From Pectobacterium carotovorum (GTDB lineage Bacteria; Pseudomonadota; Gammaproteobacteria; Enterobacterales; Enterobacteriaceae), in assembly GCF_900129615.1 (NCBI RefSeq), contig NZ_FQWI01000001.1, positions 248,001 to 312,000 of the forward strand: a DNA stretch of 64,000 nt. Reading direction: 5' to 3'. Below, piece by piece: positions 47,235 through 56,530 of this stretch (positions are counted from its first letter, which is position 1; the number at the start of each line of letters is the position of its first letter). Below the pieces are notes generated by a model. It was not told where the DNA came from. It searched no databases and saw only the letters and a program-made list of their open reading frames with translations. The translations under genes and the position numbers were made by a program.

Positions 47235-48215
47235 TCATATAAGGTGATGAGATTTCGCGAGCTTATAAAAGTGACTGTCGACATCAACCAAACGTCGTTC
47301 GGAATCCTCCAGGTCGATAGGAATAGCTTTGTTGTTATTATTGATAATGATGATTTTATTGGTGAGTCCGGTATTAATGCACCGAACCACTTCTTCTGCT
47401 AACAGGGTGCCCTGAATAATTTCTTCCCCGGTGGGCGCGCCATTTCGTAAACCATATCCCAAAATAGTTTTTCGGATACGGATGCCAATCTTATGCTCTA
47501 GTTTCTTGATAATGGTGTCGATAGCGCCCTGAAAGCCAGGAGTATATTCATGGGTATAACCTTCAGAGCATAAAATGATTACACTGTTTTGTTCCGCGAT
47601 TTTCTCCCGAATACGTTGCGATAATTGATCAATATCCCACGGTGATTCTGGAATGAGTGCGATATCTGCGTTGCTCTTTAATGCCGCCTGCAAGGTTAAT
47701 TCGCCACAATAACCGCCGAGTAATTCAATCATGAATACCCGTCCTTGTAGTCCACGGCCTGTATTTCGCAATTTCTCTACTTCACTCATTACCTGCTCGC
47801 AGGCGGTAGAAAAACCGATCGTATAGCTGTTCCCTGAAATATCATTATCAATCGTCATGCCTACGCCATAGCAATGAATACCATAGTGACTGAGTTTTTT
47901 TAGAAATTGGAATGAACCATCTCCTCCCGCCATAATGAGTGCGTCGAGTTTTTGTTTTTGAATGTTTTTGACGATGTGCTCATAGTCTGTTTTTCTACAT
48001 TTTCCGGTTTTTCTCCCTGAAGTGATCAAGGGCATTGCTGAGAGAGAATAATCTACCAAATCGCGGCGAGTGAGCACTTTACAGCAGTTATCGATAAGGC
48101 CATTAATTCCACCATCGAAAATGACGATGTCGGAGGCAGTCATTCTATTCACCTGAAAGATGAAGTTATTTATTCCGCTAACGTCGCCGCCGCTAATGAC
48201 TAATCCAATTTTCAT
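47235..48215 (-). CDS. Divergent 6-phosphofructokinase-family kinase
   Basis: 326-aa PFK-A-fold protein, first gene of the PTS operon. Shared with E. coli PfkA: GGDGS (97-101; the Gly suggests ATP, not PPi), TIDND (121-125, catalytic Asp), R159, YCGELTL and R248. Different: the MGR loop is LGG (166-168), so the Met and Arg that contact the sugar phosphate are missing, and His249 of PfkA is Tyr254. The start GGDVSGINN also departs from GGDAPGMNA. It probably acts on a different sugar phosphate. ATG 48215 has GAGGG upstream. Confidence 0.8.
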   Translation of the reverse strand: MKIGLVISGGDVSGINNFIFQVNRMTASDIVIFDGGINGLIDNCCKVLTRRDLVDYSLSAMPLITSGRKTGKCRKTDYEHIVKNIQKQKLDALIMAGGDGSFQFLKKLSHYGIHCYGVGMTIDNDISGNSYTIGFSTACEQVMSEVEKLRNTGRGLQGRVFMIELLGGYCGELTLQAALKSNADIALIPESPWDIDQLSQRIREKIAEQNSVIILCSEGYTHEYTPGFQGAIDTIIKKLEHKIGIRIRKTILGYGLRNGAPTGEEIIQGTLLAEEVVRCINTGLTNKIIIINNNNKAIPIDLEDSERRLVDVDSHFYKLAKSHHLI

Positions 48216-48353
48216 CGTCGCCCTCTGGATATATGAATAACCACCGTGTGAACACAATGTTATTAAACTGATAGGGCGCTTTTTTGATGAATGTCGCAAA
48301 TTTGTATTTAATTACGGGGCTGAATGTCTTGACAGTGATGTTATTAATTCAAT

Positions 48354-48375
48354 TATTGTGATTATTATCACGATT
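48354..48375. promoter_or_regulatory. CRP site upstream of the PTS operon
   Basis: TGTGA-TTATTA-TCACG matches 9 of 10 CRP core bases (core 48357-48372). It lies about 140 bp upstream of the PFK gene, in the 484-bp gap to dadA. Confidence 0.75.
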
Positions 48376-48393
48376 TAAAAATAAGAAAATTAA

Positions 48394-48413
48394 CTAACTT
48401 GTTAATTAGTTAG
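48394..48413. promoter_or_regulatory. AT-rich palindrome beside the CRP site
   Basis: CTAACT, 8-base spacer, AGTTAG: a 6-bp-arm inverted repeat 20 bp from the CRP site, a possible operator for an unlinked regulator of the PTS operon. The rest of the gap to dadA shows nothing clear. Confidence 0.4.
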
Positions 48414-48699
48414 GGATTTAACATTTTCATCTTTTTTATTCTTCTTTAGCTTCCCAGCTAAAAAGCGAATACGCATTTTGTGAATGATTTCACAGTTATT
48501 TCGTTACGATCTCAGTGGAGAATCAACGGTTCGAAGAGATAACAATAGATAAATGTTATCGTCGAGGCGGGTGACAATTCCTTCCCAAATGCTAGAGTAG
48601 TCTTCAGTTTTACCTTTTAACTAGTGTTTTATTCCATTAAATAAGCATTTTTCCAGTAGATTAGACGGTCTTTAACGGAGAGAAAGGGAGAGCGGTAGC

Positions 48700-49953
48700 A
48701 TGCGGGTTGTGATTCTGGGAAGTGGCGTCGTTGGCGTAAGTACCGCCTGGTATCTTGCGCAGGCAGGGCATGATGTTACCGTTATTGACAGGCAACCGGA
48801 GCCCGCGTTGGAAACCAGCGCCGGAAATGCCGGACAAATTTCTCCTGGCTATGCCGCACCTTGGGCTGCGCCGGGAATACCGCTGAAAGCGATAAAGTGG
48901 ATGTTTCAGCGCCATGCACCGCTGGCCATCCGGCCGGACTTTACGGCTGCACAGCTTTGCTGGATGTGGCAAATGTTGATCAACTGCGATGCGCGCCACT
49001 ATAAAACCAATAAAGCGCGGATGGTGCGTCTAGCGGAATACAGCCGCGACTGTTTGCAAGCGCTGCGGCAGGATACCGGTATCCAGTACGAAGGTCGGCA
49101 AGGCGGAACGCTGCAACTGTTCCGCACTGAGCAGCAGTATGAAAACGCGACACGGGATATCGCTGTGCTGGAAGAGGCTGGCGTACCGTATCAACTGCTG
49201 ACTCGTCATGAGCTAGCCTCGGTTGAACCTGCGCTGGCGAACGTGGCGGATAAACTGACTGGCGGGCTACGTTTACCGCATGACGAGACAGGCGACTGCC
49301 AGCTGTTTACTCGCCAACTGGCGGCGATGTCCGCCGAGGCCGGCGTCACCTTTAAACTGGGGCGTAACGTTCGTCAGCTGCGGGTTGAAGGGCAGAGTGT
49401 CACGGGCGTGCAGTGCGACGACGAAATCATCGTGGCAGATGCCTATGTGATGGCCTGCGGCTCTTATTCAACGGGACTCCTGCGTCAGTGGTTCGATATT
49501 CCGGTTTATCCGCTGAAGGGCTATTCACTGACGATCCCGCTAGCTGATGACGCCTCGGCACCGGTTTCTACCGTACTGGATGAAACCTATAAAATAGCGA
49601 TTACCCGTTTTGATCGTCGTATCCGCGTTGGTGGAATGGCAGAGGTCGTGGGCTTCAACACTGAACTGAATCCCAAGCGCCGTGAAACGCTGGAAATGGT
49701 GGTGCGCGATCTCTATCCTCATTGCGGCCCGATTGAGCAAGCAACATTCTGGACGGGGCTGCGTCCGATGACGCCGGACGGCACGCCGCTGGTAGGGCGC
49801 TCACCGCTGAAAAATCTGTATCTGAATACGGGACACGGCACGTTGGGCTGGACGATGGCCTGTGGATCGGGGAAGCTACTGGCGGATATTCTGTCGGACA
49901 AATCACCGGAGATTGAGTCCGATGATTTGTCCGTGGAAAGGTATGTTCGTTAG
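48700..49953 (+). CDS. dadA: DadA, D-amino acid dehydrogenase small subunit
   Basis: 417-aa FAD-dependent dehydrogenase that oxidises D-alanine and other D-amino acids at the inner membrane. N-terminal [18 protein letters not shown] dinucleotide motif, [19 protein letters not shown] and C-terminal [14 protein letters not shown] and [16 protein letters not shown] are intact. Unlike in E. coli, no dadX racemase follows; an exporter gene converges from the other side 22 bp away. Confidence 0.95.
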   Translation: MRVVILGSGVVGVSTAWYLAQAGHDVTVIDRQPEPALETSAGNAGQISPGYAAPWAAPGIPLKAIKWMFQRHAPLAIRPDFTAAQLCWMWQMLINCDARHYKTNKARMVRLAEYSRDCLQALRQDTGIQYEGRQGGTLQLFRTEQQYENATRDIAVLEEAGVPYQLLTRHELASVEPALANVADKLTGGLRLPHDETGDCQLFTRQLAAMSAEAGVTFKLGRNVRQLRVEGQSVTGVQCDDEIIVADAYVMACGSYSTGLLRQWFDIPVYPLKGYSLTIPLADDASAPVSTVLDETYKIAITRFDRRIRVGGMAEVVGFNTELNPKRRETLEMVVRDLYPHCGPIEQATFWTGLRPMTPDGTPLVGRSPLKNLYLNTGHGTLGWTMACGSGKLLADILSDKSPEIESDDLSVERYVR

Positions 49954-49975
49954 TTTTGAACTACTTATTTTTGAA

Positions 49976-51175
49976 CTACGTACGGGGCAGCGATGTAATG
50001 CTGCTCTTATGGTGCCGCGTAAGCAGGCGGGCGCGTATCGCCAGCAAGGCGGCACAGAGCATCACCAGCGCCAGTGATATTTTTGACGGCAGAGGGAGCG
50101 CCATAGCAATCAGCCCCAGCGCTGCACCGCCCGCCATTTGCACAAATCCTACCATCGCCGACGCAATTCCCGCCTCATTGGAATAAGGCTCCAGCGCATA
50201 GCTGGTGGACGGCCCGATCAAAAATGCCAGACCGGCACAGGCCAGCGCGACGGGCAGCATGTAGGTTGGCCAGGTGTTTTGCATCGCTTCGGGTAAAAGA
50301 ACGACGCCGCTAAGCAGCGAAAGAAAACCCGCCCCCATCAGCAGGCTACCGATAGCCAGACAGCGCGGCCGGCCGACTTTACGGATAATACGATTCGCAA
50401 AGAAGCTGACCAGCATGATCCAAAAACCGTTTACGCCAAAGGCAACGGAAAACTCAAGCGGCGTGAGCTGGGCCTCATTCATCAACACCACAGGAGAGAA
50501 GGTGACATAGGTTAACGCCATCCCCATCGCGCCCGCGTTGACTGAGGCGAATCCCAGAAAGTGGCGATCGGATAACAGACGTGCGTATTGGCGCAGCGGC
50601 AAACCGTGTACGGGCAACGTTGAATCCGGTCGCGTTTCGGGAAGAAAGCGGATGACGAGTGCCAGAACCAAAATGCTGTAGCCCGCGAGGAACCAGAAGG
50701 GGGCACGCCAGCCTAAGGCTTCGGCCAAAAGCCCACCGAATAGCGGCGCCAGCGCTGGCACAATGTTCAACGTGCCGTTAAGAAAGCCATAGGTTCTGGC
50801 GGCATCGTCGCCGTTCAGTTTGTCACGCACGCTGCTGAAAATGGCGACGGCGGTACAACAGACGGCCAGGCCCTGAAAAAGGCGTGAGAGGATGAACAGT
50901 GTGGCGTTGGTCGCCAGCGCAGCCATGACCGCGCCGATGAGATAGATAATCACACCAGCCAGCGCCATTGGACGTCGACCGTACTTATCGACCAGCGGTC
51001 CCGCCAGAAGTTGGCCTAATCCCATGATCAGAATAAACAGTGCGACGGTGGACTGAATCAGCGATTCTGGGCTGTTCAGCGCCACGGCGATGGCGGGAAT
51101 AAGCGGTAAATAGATGTCAATGCCCAGCGGGCCGAGTAGAACCAGAGCCAGTAAAATCAGAACAAATCGTTGCAT
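49976..51175 (-). CDS. MFS drug-efflux transporter, Bcr/CflA family
   Basis: 399-aa major-facilitator protein with about twelve membrane segments. It has LGPLGIDIYLPLIPAIA in TM1, GPLVDKYGRRP (loop 2-3 signature) and ALAPLFGGLLAEALGWR (TM5 motif C region), typical of 12-TM drug/H+ antiporters of the Bcr/CflA type. The drug range is not deducible. Convergent with dadA. Confidence 0.85.
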   Translation of the reverse strand: MQRFVLILLALVLLGPLGIDIYLPLIPAIAVALNSPESLIQSTVALFILIMGLGQLLAGPLVDKYGRRPMALAGVIIYLIGAVMAALATNATLFILSRLFQGLAVCCTAVAIFSSVRDKLNGDDAARTYGFLNGTLNIVPALAPLFGGLLAEALGWRAPFWFLAGYSILVLALVIRFLPETRPDSTLPVHGLPLRQYARLLSDRHFLGFASVNAGAMGMALTYVTFSPVVLMNEAQLTPLEFSVAFGVNGFWIMLVSFFANRIIRKVGRPRCLAIGSLLMGAGFLSLLSGVVLLPEAMQNTWPTYMLPVALACAGLAFLIGPSTSYALEPYSNEAGIASAMVGFVQMAGGAALGLIAMALPLPSKISLALVMLCAALLAIRARLLTRHHKSSITSLPRT

Positions 51176-51313
51176 AACAAAACAGAAATCTACGTTTTAT
51201 GGGTTCGACAGGGTAATGCGCACCGTGGCGGAAGGAAAGTGTTATCTTTGTGACAACGTCACGATAATGTGAGGGGTATGGCGTAGCAAGGCAGCATGAA
51301 GGCGGTAATCAAC

Positions 51314-51349
51314 AGGGCGGAGCGTCGTCAGCCAGAAATTCTCCGCCCT
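51314..51349 (-). terminator. Hairpin downstream of the hemerythrin gene
   Basis: AGGGCGGAG / CTCCGCCCT 9-bp stem with an 18-base loop, 24 bp past the stop. No good T tail on the minus strand, so weak. Confidence 0.4.
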
Positions 51350-51372
51350 TTAGTCAATTGTGCTTAATCCAC

Positions 51373-51783
51373 TCAGGCCGTTTCAATGCGGGGATAAAAA
51401 TCATGATTCTCCCGCTGCATGCGTTCATAGACCTTACGCAGCACGTTATTGGCATCAGCCCGAAAATCCCTGTCGTGACCAACCAGCTGTGAAGCCGTAT
51501 TCCAGCGGCGGGAAAATGCATCGTAATCTGCGGCAATGGTTTGCATTTCATTCTGGTAATGCTGGCTCATCTTCGTTAACTGCTCGTCACCGCTGCGCTG
51601 AAGTGAAGGGTAAAGCACGCGATCTTCTGCGGAAAGGTGCAGCTTGATGATTGAGCTCATGGCGACGATGGCGCGAGCGATATCCGCAGCATTTTCTGTC
51701 ACGCCGGCCTTAGACAGCCGGCGCAGGGTATCAATGCTTTCAAGGATGTCGTTGTGCTGGTGTTTGAATTTATCAATGTTCAT
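51373..51783 (-). CDS. Hemerythrin HHE-domain protein, likely nitrosative-stress linked
   Basis: 136-aa four-helix protein starting MNIDKFKHQHNDILESID. Candidate di-iron ligands are H8/H10 in KHQHND with a following Glu, H in IKLHLSAEDRVLYP, H in SQHYQNEM and H in ENHDFYPRIE. HHE proteins bind O2 or NO or repair iron-sulfur centres (e.g. YtfE). It is shorter than and distinct from YtfE. A near-consensus NsrR box lies 37 bp upstream, suggesting NO-induced expression. The chosen ATG (51783) follows AGAGAAT. Confidence 0.82.
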   Translation of the reverse strand: MNIDKFKHQHNDILESIDTLRRLSKAGVTENAADIARAIVAMSSIIKLHLSAEDRVLYPSLQRSGDEQLTKMSQHYQNEMQTIAADYDAFSRRWNTASQLVGHDRDFRADANNVLRKVYERMQRENHDFYPRIETA

Positions 51784-51819
51784 AAGCGATTCTCTGTGCA
51801 GGTATAATGCCATTTATAA

Positions 51820-51842
51820 TACATGTATTTTAAATGCATGTT
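51820..51842. promoter_or_regulatory. NsrR-type operator upstream of the hemerythrin gene
   Basis: Read on the minus strand, ACATGCATTTAAAATACATG matches the NsrR consensus (AGATGCATTTAAAATACATC) at all but the end positions, 20 of 23 overall. It overlaps the expected promoter, 37 bp before the start codon. Confidence 0.72.
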
Positions 51843-51921
51843 TATAGAAAAATGCCCAGAGAGAGAAAATCAGCCAGCTAACTATTAATCATTAACAGAT
51901 AACTGGCCGACTGAGAGGGAG

Positions 51922-53196
51922 TTAATGTCCTACCGTTTGTTTACGGAAGAGTTCACGGAAGACAGGGTAAATATCATCCTGATCGCGGATATGCTGCATA
52001 GCGAAATTATCGAACGTATCGCGCAGCGTTTCATATTCGCGCCAGAGTGTCTGGTGTGAACGCCGGGTGATTTCAATGTAGCTATAGTAACGGACCATCG
52101 GCAGAAGCTGATTCGCCAGAATCTGGTGACACAGCGGGGAGTCATCAGCCCAGTTATCACCATCCGAGGCCTGTGCCGCGTAGATATTCCACTGCGACGG
52201 ATCGTAACGCTCGCGAACCACTTCCTCCATCAGCTTTAATGCACTGGAGACAATGGTGCCGCCGGTTTCCTGAGAGTAGAAGAACTCCTGTTCATCGACC
52301 TCTTTCGCCTGCGTATGGTGGCGAATGTAGACGACGTCGACGTTTTTATAATTTCTGCTGAGGAACAGATACAGCAGAATATAAAAGCGCTTCGCCATGT
52401 CTTTCGTCGCCTGATCCATCGAGCCGGACACATCCATCAAACAGAACATCACGGCCTGGCTCGACGGCTCGGCCCGGCGCTCGTAGTTCCTGTAGCGCAG
52501 GTCAAACGTATCGATAAAAGGCACGCGGGCGATTTTCTGGCGCAGTTCGGTAATTTCCTGCCGCAGCCGTTCCTCTTCCAGCAATTGTGCAGGTTCGGTA
52601 TGCGCCAGCTGCTCCAGTGACTCTTCCAGCTCATGCAGCGTGCGCCGTTTACCCGCTGTCATCGCCATACGGCGTGCCAGCGAGTTTTGCAGCGAGCGCA
52701 CCACGCTGATATTGGCAGGAACACCGTTAGCGGTGTACCCGGCGCGGTGCGTTTTGTACTCGGTCATCTGCCGATGCTGGGTCTTCTTCAGATTTGGCAG
52801 CGCCAGATCTTCAAACAGCAGGTCCAGATATTCGTCTTTGGAGATTTGAAAGACAAATTCATCCTCGCCTTCGCCATCTTTACTGGCATCCCCCTGACCG
52901 GAACCACCGCCGCCACCTCCTTGTGGCCGCTCGATTTTGTCGTTCTGTACAAAGTGATCGTTGCCCGGGTGGACGCGGTGGCGGCGTCCTCCACGGCCCT
53001 GATGGAACATCGGTTCGTTGATGTCTGCATTGGGGATCGAGACGGACTCCCCGCTTTCGATGTCGGTCACCGAACGCTTATTAATGGCCTCGGAAATCGA
53101 CTGTTTTATTTGCGACTTATAGCGGCGCAGAAAGCGTTGGCGGTTCACCGTGCTTTTGTTTTTGCCGTTCAGTCGTCGGTCAATAAAATAGGCCAT
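51922..53196 (-). CDS. yeaH: YeaH, DUF444 von Willebrand A-like protein
   Basis: 424-aa UPF0229 protein. After a charged N-terminus and a Gly-rich stretch ([13 protein letters not shown]), the C-terminal half holds a VWA-like metal site [17 protein letters not shown] (DxSxS). E. coli yeaGH is induced in stationary phase and nitrogen starvation. ATG 53196 ([11 protein letters not shown]) follows GGGGG. It is 36 bp downstream of yeaG. Confidence 0.93.
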   Translation of the reverse strand: MAYFIDRRLNGKNKSTVNRQRFLRRYKSQIKQSISEAINKRSVTDIESGESVSIPNADINEPMFHQGRGGRRHRVHPGNDHFVQNDKIERPQGGGGGGSGQGDASKDGEGEDEFVFQISKDEYLDLLFEDLALPNLKKTQHRQMTEYKTHRAGYTANGVPANISVVRSLQNSLARRMAMTAGKRRTLHELEESLEQLAHTEPAQLLEEERLRQEITELRQKIARVPFIDTFDLRYRNYERRAEPSSQAVMFCLMDVSGSMDQATKDMAKRFYILLYLFLSRNYKNVDVVYIRHHTQAKEVDEQEFFYSQETGGTIVSSALKLMEEVVRERYDPSQWNIYAAQASDGDNWADDSPLCHQILANQLLPMVRYYSYIEITRRSHQTLWREYETLRDTFDNFAMQHIRDQDDIYPVFRELFRKQTVGH

Positions 53197-53232
53197 GTTT
53201 CCCCCAAACGCTGTTGCCAGCATCGTGCGTCA

Positions 53233-55167
53233 TTATGATGACTTCCTCACCCGCAGATACCATTCGCACAGCAAACGCACCTGTTTCCGGGTGTAGCCTT
53301 TCTCCATCATGCGATCGACGAAATCATCATGTTTTTTCTGTTCATCCGTTGAGGTTTTGGTATTAAACGAAATCACAGGCAGCAGCTCTTCCGTATTGGA
53401 GAACATCTTCTTCTCAATGACCGTGCGCAGCTTCTCGTAACTGGTCCAGTTTGGATTCCGGCCGCTGTTGCTGGCACGGGCGCGCAGGACAAAGTTGACG
53501 ATCTCGTTACGGAAGTCTTTAGGGTTGCTGATGCCCGCAGGCTTCTCGATTTTTTCCAGCTCGGCGTTTAACGATTCGCGGTCAAACAGCTGGCCAGTAT
53601 CTGGATCACGGTACTCCTGATCCTGAATCCAGAAATCCGCATAGGTAACATAACGGTCAAAAATGTTCTGGCCGTATTCGGAATAGGATTCGAGATAGGC
53701 GGTCTGGATCTCTTTACCGATAAATTCAGCGTACTTCGGTGTGAGATAGCCTTTCAGGTGCTCCAGATACTTCTCTGCAAGCTCCTGCGGGAACTGCTCG
53801 CGCTCGATCTGCTGCTCCAGCACGTAGAACAGGTGTACTGGGTTGGCCGCGACTTCGCTGTGATCGAAGTTAAAGACGCGCGACAGAATCTTGAACGCAA
53901 AGCGGGTCGACAGGCCGTTCATTCCCTCATCGACGCCTGCATAGTCGCGATACTCCTGATAGGACTTCGCCTTCGGATCGGTATCTTTCAGGCTTTCCCC
54001 GTCGTACACCCGCATCTTGGAGTAGATGCTGGAGTTTTCCGGATCTTTCAGGCGTGACAGAATGGAGAAACGGGCCAGCGTTTCCAGCGTGCCGGGCGCA
54101 CAAGGGGCATGCGTCAGCTCGCTGTGATCCAGCAATTTGTCGTAGATTTTGACCTCTTCGGATACGCGCAGGCAGTACGGCACCTTCACGATATACACGC
54201 GGTCAAGAAACGCTTCATTGTTCTTGTTGTTACGGAATTGCACCCACTCAGATTCATTGGAGTGCGCCAGAATAATCCCGTTGAACGGCAGGGCGGCAAT
54301 GCCTTCCGTCCCGTTATAGTTGCCTTCCTGTGTTGCGGTCAGCAGTGGATGGAGCACCTTGATTGGCGCTTTGAACATTTCGACGAACTCCATAATGCCC
54401 TGGTTCGCGCGGCACAGTGCACCGGAGTAGCCGTAGGCATCGGGATCGTTCTGGGCAAAATGTTCCAGCTTGCGGATATCGACTTTACCGACCAGTGCTG
54501 AAATATCCTGATTATTCTCATCACCGGGCTCGGTCTTCGCGATCCCAATTTGCGCCAGAATTGATGGCCACACTTTGACAACTCTGAACTTGGTAATGTC
54601 GCCGCCAAATTCCTGAAGGCGCTTGGCTGCCCACGGTGACATGATGGTGCCGAGGTAGCGCCGTGGGATGGCATACTCTTTCTCAAGTATCGCGGCATCT
54701 TCCTGCGGGTTGAACAGGCAGAGCGGGTGGTCATTCACCGGGCTGCGTTCGCCGTTGGCGCTGAGGATGTAAATCGGTACGCGCTGCATTAGCGCTTTCA
54801 GGCGTTCGGCCAGAGAGGATTTCCCGCCGCCGACCGGCCCCAACAGATACAGAATCTGTTTCTTCTCTTCTAATCCCTGCGCGGCATGTTTCAGGTAAGA
54901 GACAATCTGTTCGATGGCCTCTTCCATACCGTAAAATTCTTCAAAAGCAGGGTAGCGAGCAATCACCCGGTTTGAGAATAGGCGCGACATTCGTGATTCT
55001 TGGGCGGTATCCACCATTACAGGCTCACCGATAGCCGTTAACAATCGTTCAGCCGCGTTCGCATAAGCGTTGCGATCCTGCTGACAGATAGTAAGGAATT
55101 CCTGCAGAGTGAACTCTTCATCCTTGGCAGCGTCGTAGCGCTGGCGGTAGTGATCAAATATGTTCAT
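53233..55167 (-). CDS. yeaG: YeaG, PrkA-family serine protein kinase
   Basis: 644-aa cytoplasmic kinase. The N-terminal AAA-like domain has Walker A LLGPVGGGKSSLAERL (~res 108-123); the C-terminal PrkA domain follows. GFEEK..LYLLGPVGGGKSS and LAHSNESEWVQFRNN are family hallmarks. Operon with yeaH, divergent from mipA across a 455-bp gap, as in E. coli. Confidence 0.95.
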   Translation of the reverse strand: MNIFDHYRQRYDAAKDEEFTLQEFLTICQQDRNAYANAAERLLTAIGEPVMVDTAQESRMSRLFSNRVIARYPAFEEFYGMEEAIEQIVSYLKHAAQGLEEKKQILYLLGPVGGGKSSLAERLKALMQRVPIYILSANGERSPVNDHPLCLFNPQEDAAILEKEYAIPRRYLGTIMSPWAAKRLQEFGGDITKFRVVKVWPSILAQIGIAKTEPGDENNQDISALVGKVDIRKLEHFAQNDPDAYGYSGALCRANQGIMEFVEMFKAPIKVLHPLLTATQEGNYNGTEGIAALPFNGIILAHSNESEWVQFRNNKNNEAFLDRVYIVKVPYCLRVSEEVKIYDKLLDHSELTHAPCAPGTLETLARFSILSRLKDPENSSIYSKMRVYDGESLKDTDPKAKSYQEYRDYAGVDEGMNGLSTRFAFKILSRVFNFDHSEVAANPVHLFYVLEQQIEREQFPQELAEKYLEHLKGYLTPKYAEFIGKEIQTAYLESYSEYGQNIFDRYVTYADFWIQDQEYRDPDTGQLFDRESLNAELEKIEKPAGISNPKDFRNEIVNFVLRARASNSGRNPNWTSYEKLRTVIEKKMFSNTEELLPVISFNTKTSTDEQKKHDDFVDRMMEKGYTRKQVRLLCEWYLRVRKSS

Positions 55168-55622
55168 AGCGATGCCCGTCCTTCGTCGATTAGCACAGAT
55201 TAAGAGAGCGTGTGGAATATATGCCTATTAATGTATTGCCCTCCGAAAGAAGAAATCTCCTGAGTCCAGCAACCCTTATGCCAACTTGTAGCGTCAGGGC
55301 GTCGTGATTTTATTCATTCCTGCTGGTCAGGAAGACGTCACCTTCTGTATTAAAGCGTAGTTTGCATCCGTAAAATTTCCTCTAGTCCACGGACGTATTT
55401 TTAAGATATTTCAAGGACTCACTTTCAGGAAAATCCGTGTAACATTATACAGAATGGGCGTTCCGCCTTAAGGACACGGCCTATTACCGACGTTAGCGCA
55501 CGTAAAACCTATCGAATATATAGGTTATTCGTTAATGTTATTTTTATATAACCTGAACGCGAACGTGTGTAATTGGCTTATCATGTTTCATGATATTTAT
55601 CTGTAATAGGAAATAGAAAACT
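55168..55622. other. Divergent control region of yeaG and mipA
   Basis: 455 bp with no supported ORF. The mipA-proximal part (55506-55555) holds a set of inverted half-sites listed separately; the yeaG-proximal part shows no clear promoter or RNA. No RNA gene recognised. Confidence 0.5.
55506..55555. promoter_or_regulatory. Repeated AACCTAT/ATAGGTT half-sites upstream of mipA
   Basis: AACCTAT, 7 bases, ATAGGTTAT, 20 bases, ATAACCT: one perfect palindrome plus a third half-site within 50 bp, 70-120 bp before mipA. It looks like an operator for an unidentified regulator. Confidence 0.5.
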
Positions 55623-56372
55623 GTGAAAAAACCTCAACTATGTATGCTGGCCGCACTGGTTTCTGGTGCTGTGCTCCTGCCTTCAGCCTATGCCGCAGAC
55701 GTCTCGCTGGGCCTTGGCGCTGCGGGTTCAACGTCTGTGTACCGTGGTGTTGATAATGACGTTTATCCGCTTCCTGTACTGAATTATGAAAGTGAAAGTT
55801 TTTATTTCCGCGGGCTGGGTGGTGGATACTACCTGTGGAATGACGGCGCAAATCGTTTCTCTTTAACGGCGTACTACCTGCCTTTAGGGTTTAAGCCGGG
55901 AGATAGCGACGATCTGCGTATGAAGCAGTTGGACAAACGCCGCGGCACGCTGATGGCGGGTGCGGCTTATCGTCATACTGCCGACTGGGGTGAAATTCGT
56001 ACCGTGCTGGCAGGGGATACGCTGGATTACAGCAACGGCTTTGCGTGGGATACCGCTTACCTTTACCGCTTCTCAATGGGCGATCTGAGCATCACCCCGG
56101 GTATCGGCGCCACTTGGTTCAGTGAAAACATGAACCAGTATTACTACGGCGTTAGCGCACAAGAATCTGCTCGTTCCGGCTTTAACCAATATAGCCCTGG
56201 CGATGGCTGGGCTCCGTATCTTGAACTGAGTGCGGGCTATCAGATTAACCAAAGCTGGAGCGCCTGGGCCGTGGGTCGTTACACGCGTCTGTCTGACGAA
56301 ATGAAAGACAGCCCGATTGTTGATAGTAACCACAGCATCTTAATGAGCGCGGGCGTCAGCTATCGCTTCTGA
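55623..56372 (+). CDS. mipA: MipA/OmpV-family outer-membrane protein
   Basis: 249-aa beta-barrel with a signal peptide (MKKPQLCMLAALVSGAVLLP, cleavage after AYA). NYESESFYFRGLGGGYYLWN, TPGIGATWFSENMNQYYYGV and the terminal aromatic VSYRF are typical. In E. coli MipA scaffolds MltA and PBP1B in peptidoglycan growth. The start is GTG 55623 with AGGAAATAGAAA upstream. Confidence 0.92.
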   Translation: MKKPQLCMLAALVSGAVLLPSAYAADVSLGLGAAGSTSVYRGVDNDVYPLPVLNYESESFYFRGLGGGYYLWNDGANRFSLTAYYLPLGFKPGDSDDLRMKQLDKRRGTLMAGAAYRHTADWGEIRTVLAGDTLDYSNGFAWDTAYLYRFSMGDLSITPGIGATWFSENMNQYYYGVSAQESARSGFNQYSPGDGWAPYLELSAGYQINQSWSAWAVGRYTRLSDEMKDSPIVDSNHSILMSAGVSYRF

Positions 56373-56429
56373 TGTTTTTCATGAGCGCTTTTAATGCTCT
56401 TCGTAAGCATGGTGCATCTGCCGTACAAT

Positions 56430-56451
56430 AATGGGGTGATATCACCCCATT
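56430..56451 (+). terminator. Palindromic hairpin after mipA
   Basis: AATGGGGTGA / TCACCCCATT, 10-bp arms around a 2-base centre, 58 bp past mipA; only TTTG follows, so termination is moderate. Confidence 0.55.
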
Positions 56452-56530
56452 TGCACATTTATGGTGCGCCGAATGCCATGTTAGGTTTGACGATAAACTG
56501 GTTACGTTGACGGTATAACAAGGAGGACTC

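Noticed and set aside
49976-51175. Naming the exporter mdtL or ydhC
   Set aside because: It shares the family pattern but is not close enough to either by memory to name it.
52633-53238. 201-aa ORF opposite yeaH
   Set aside because: Antisense to a well-conserved gene; composition follows the yeaH codons.
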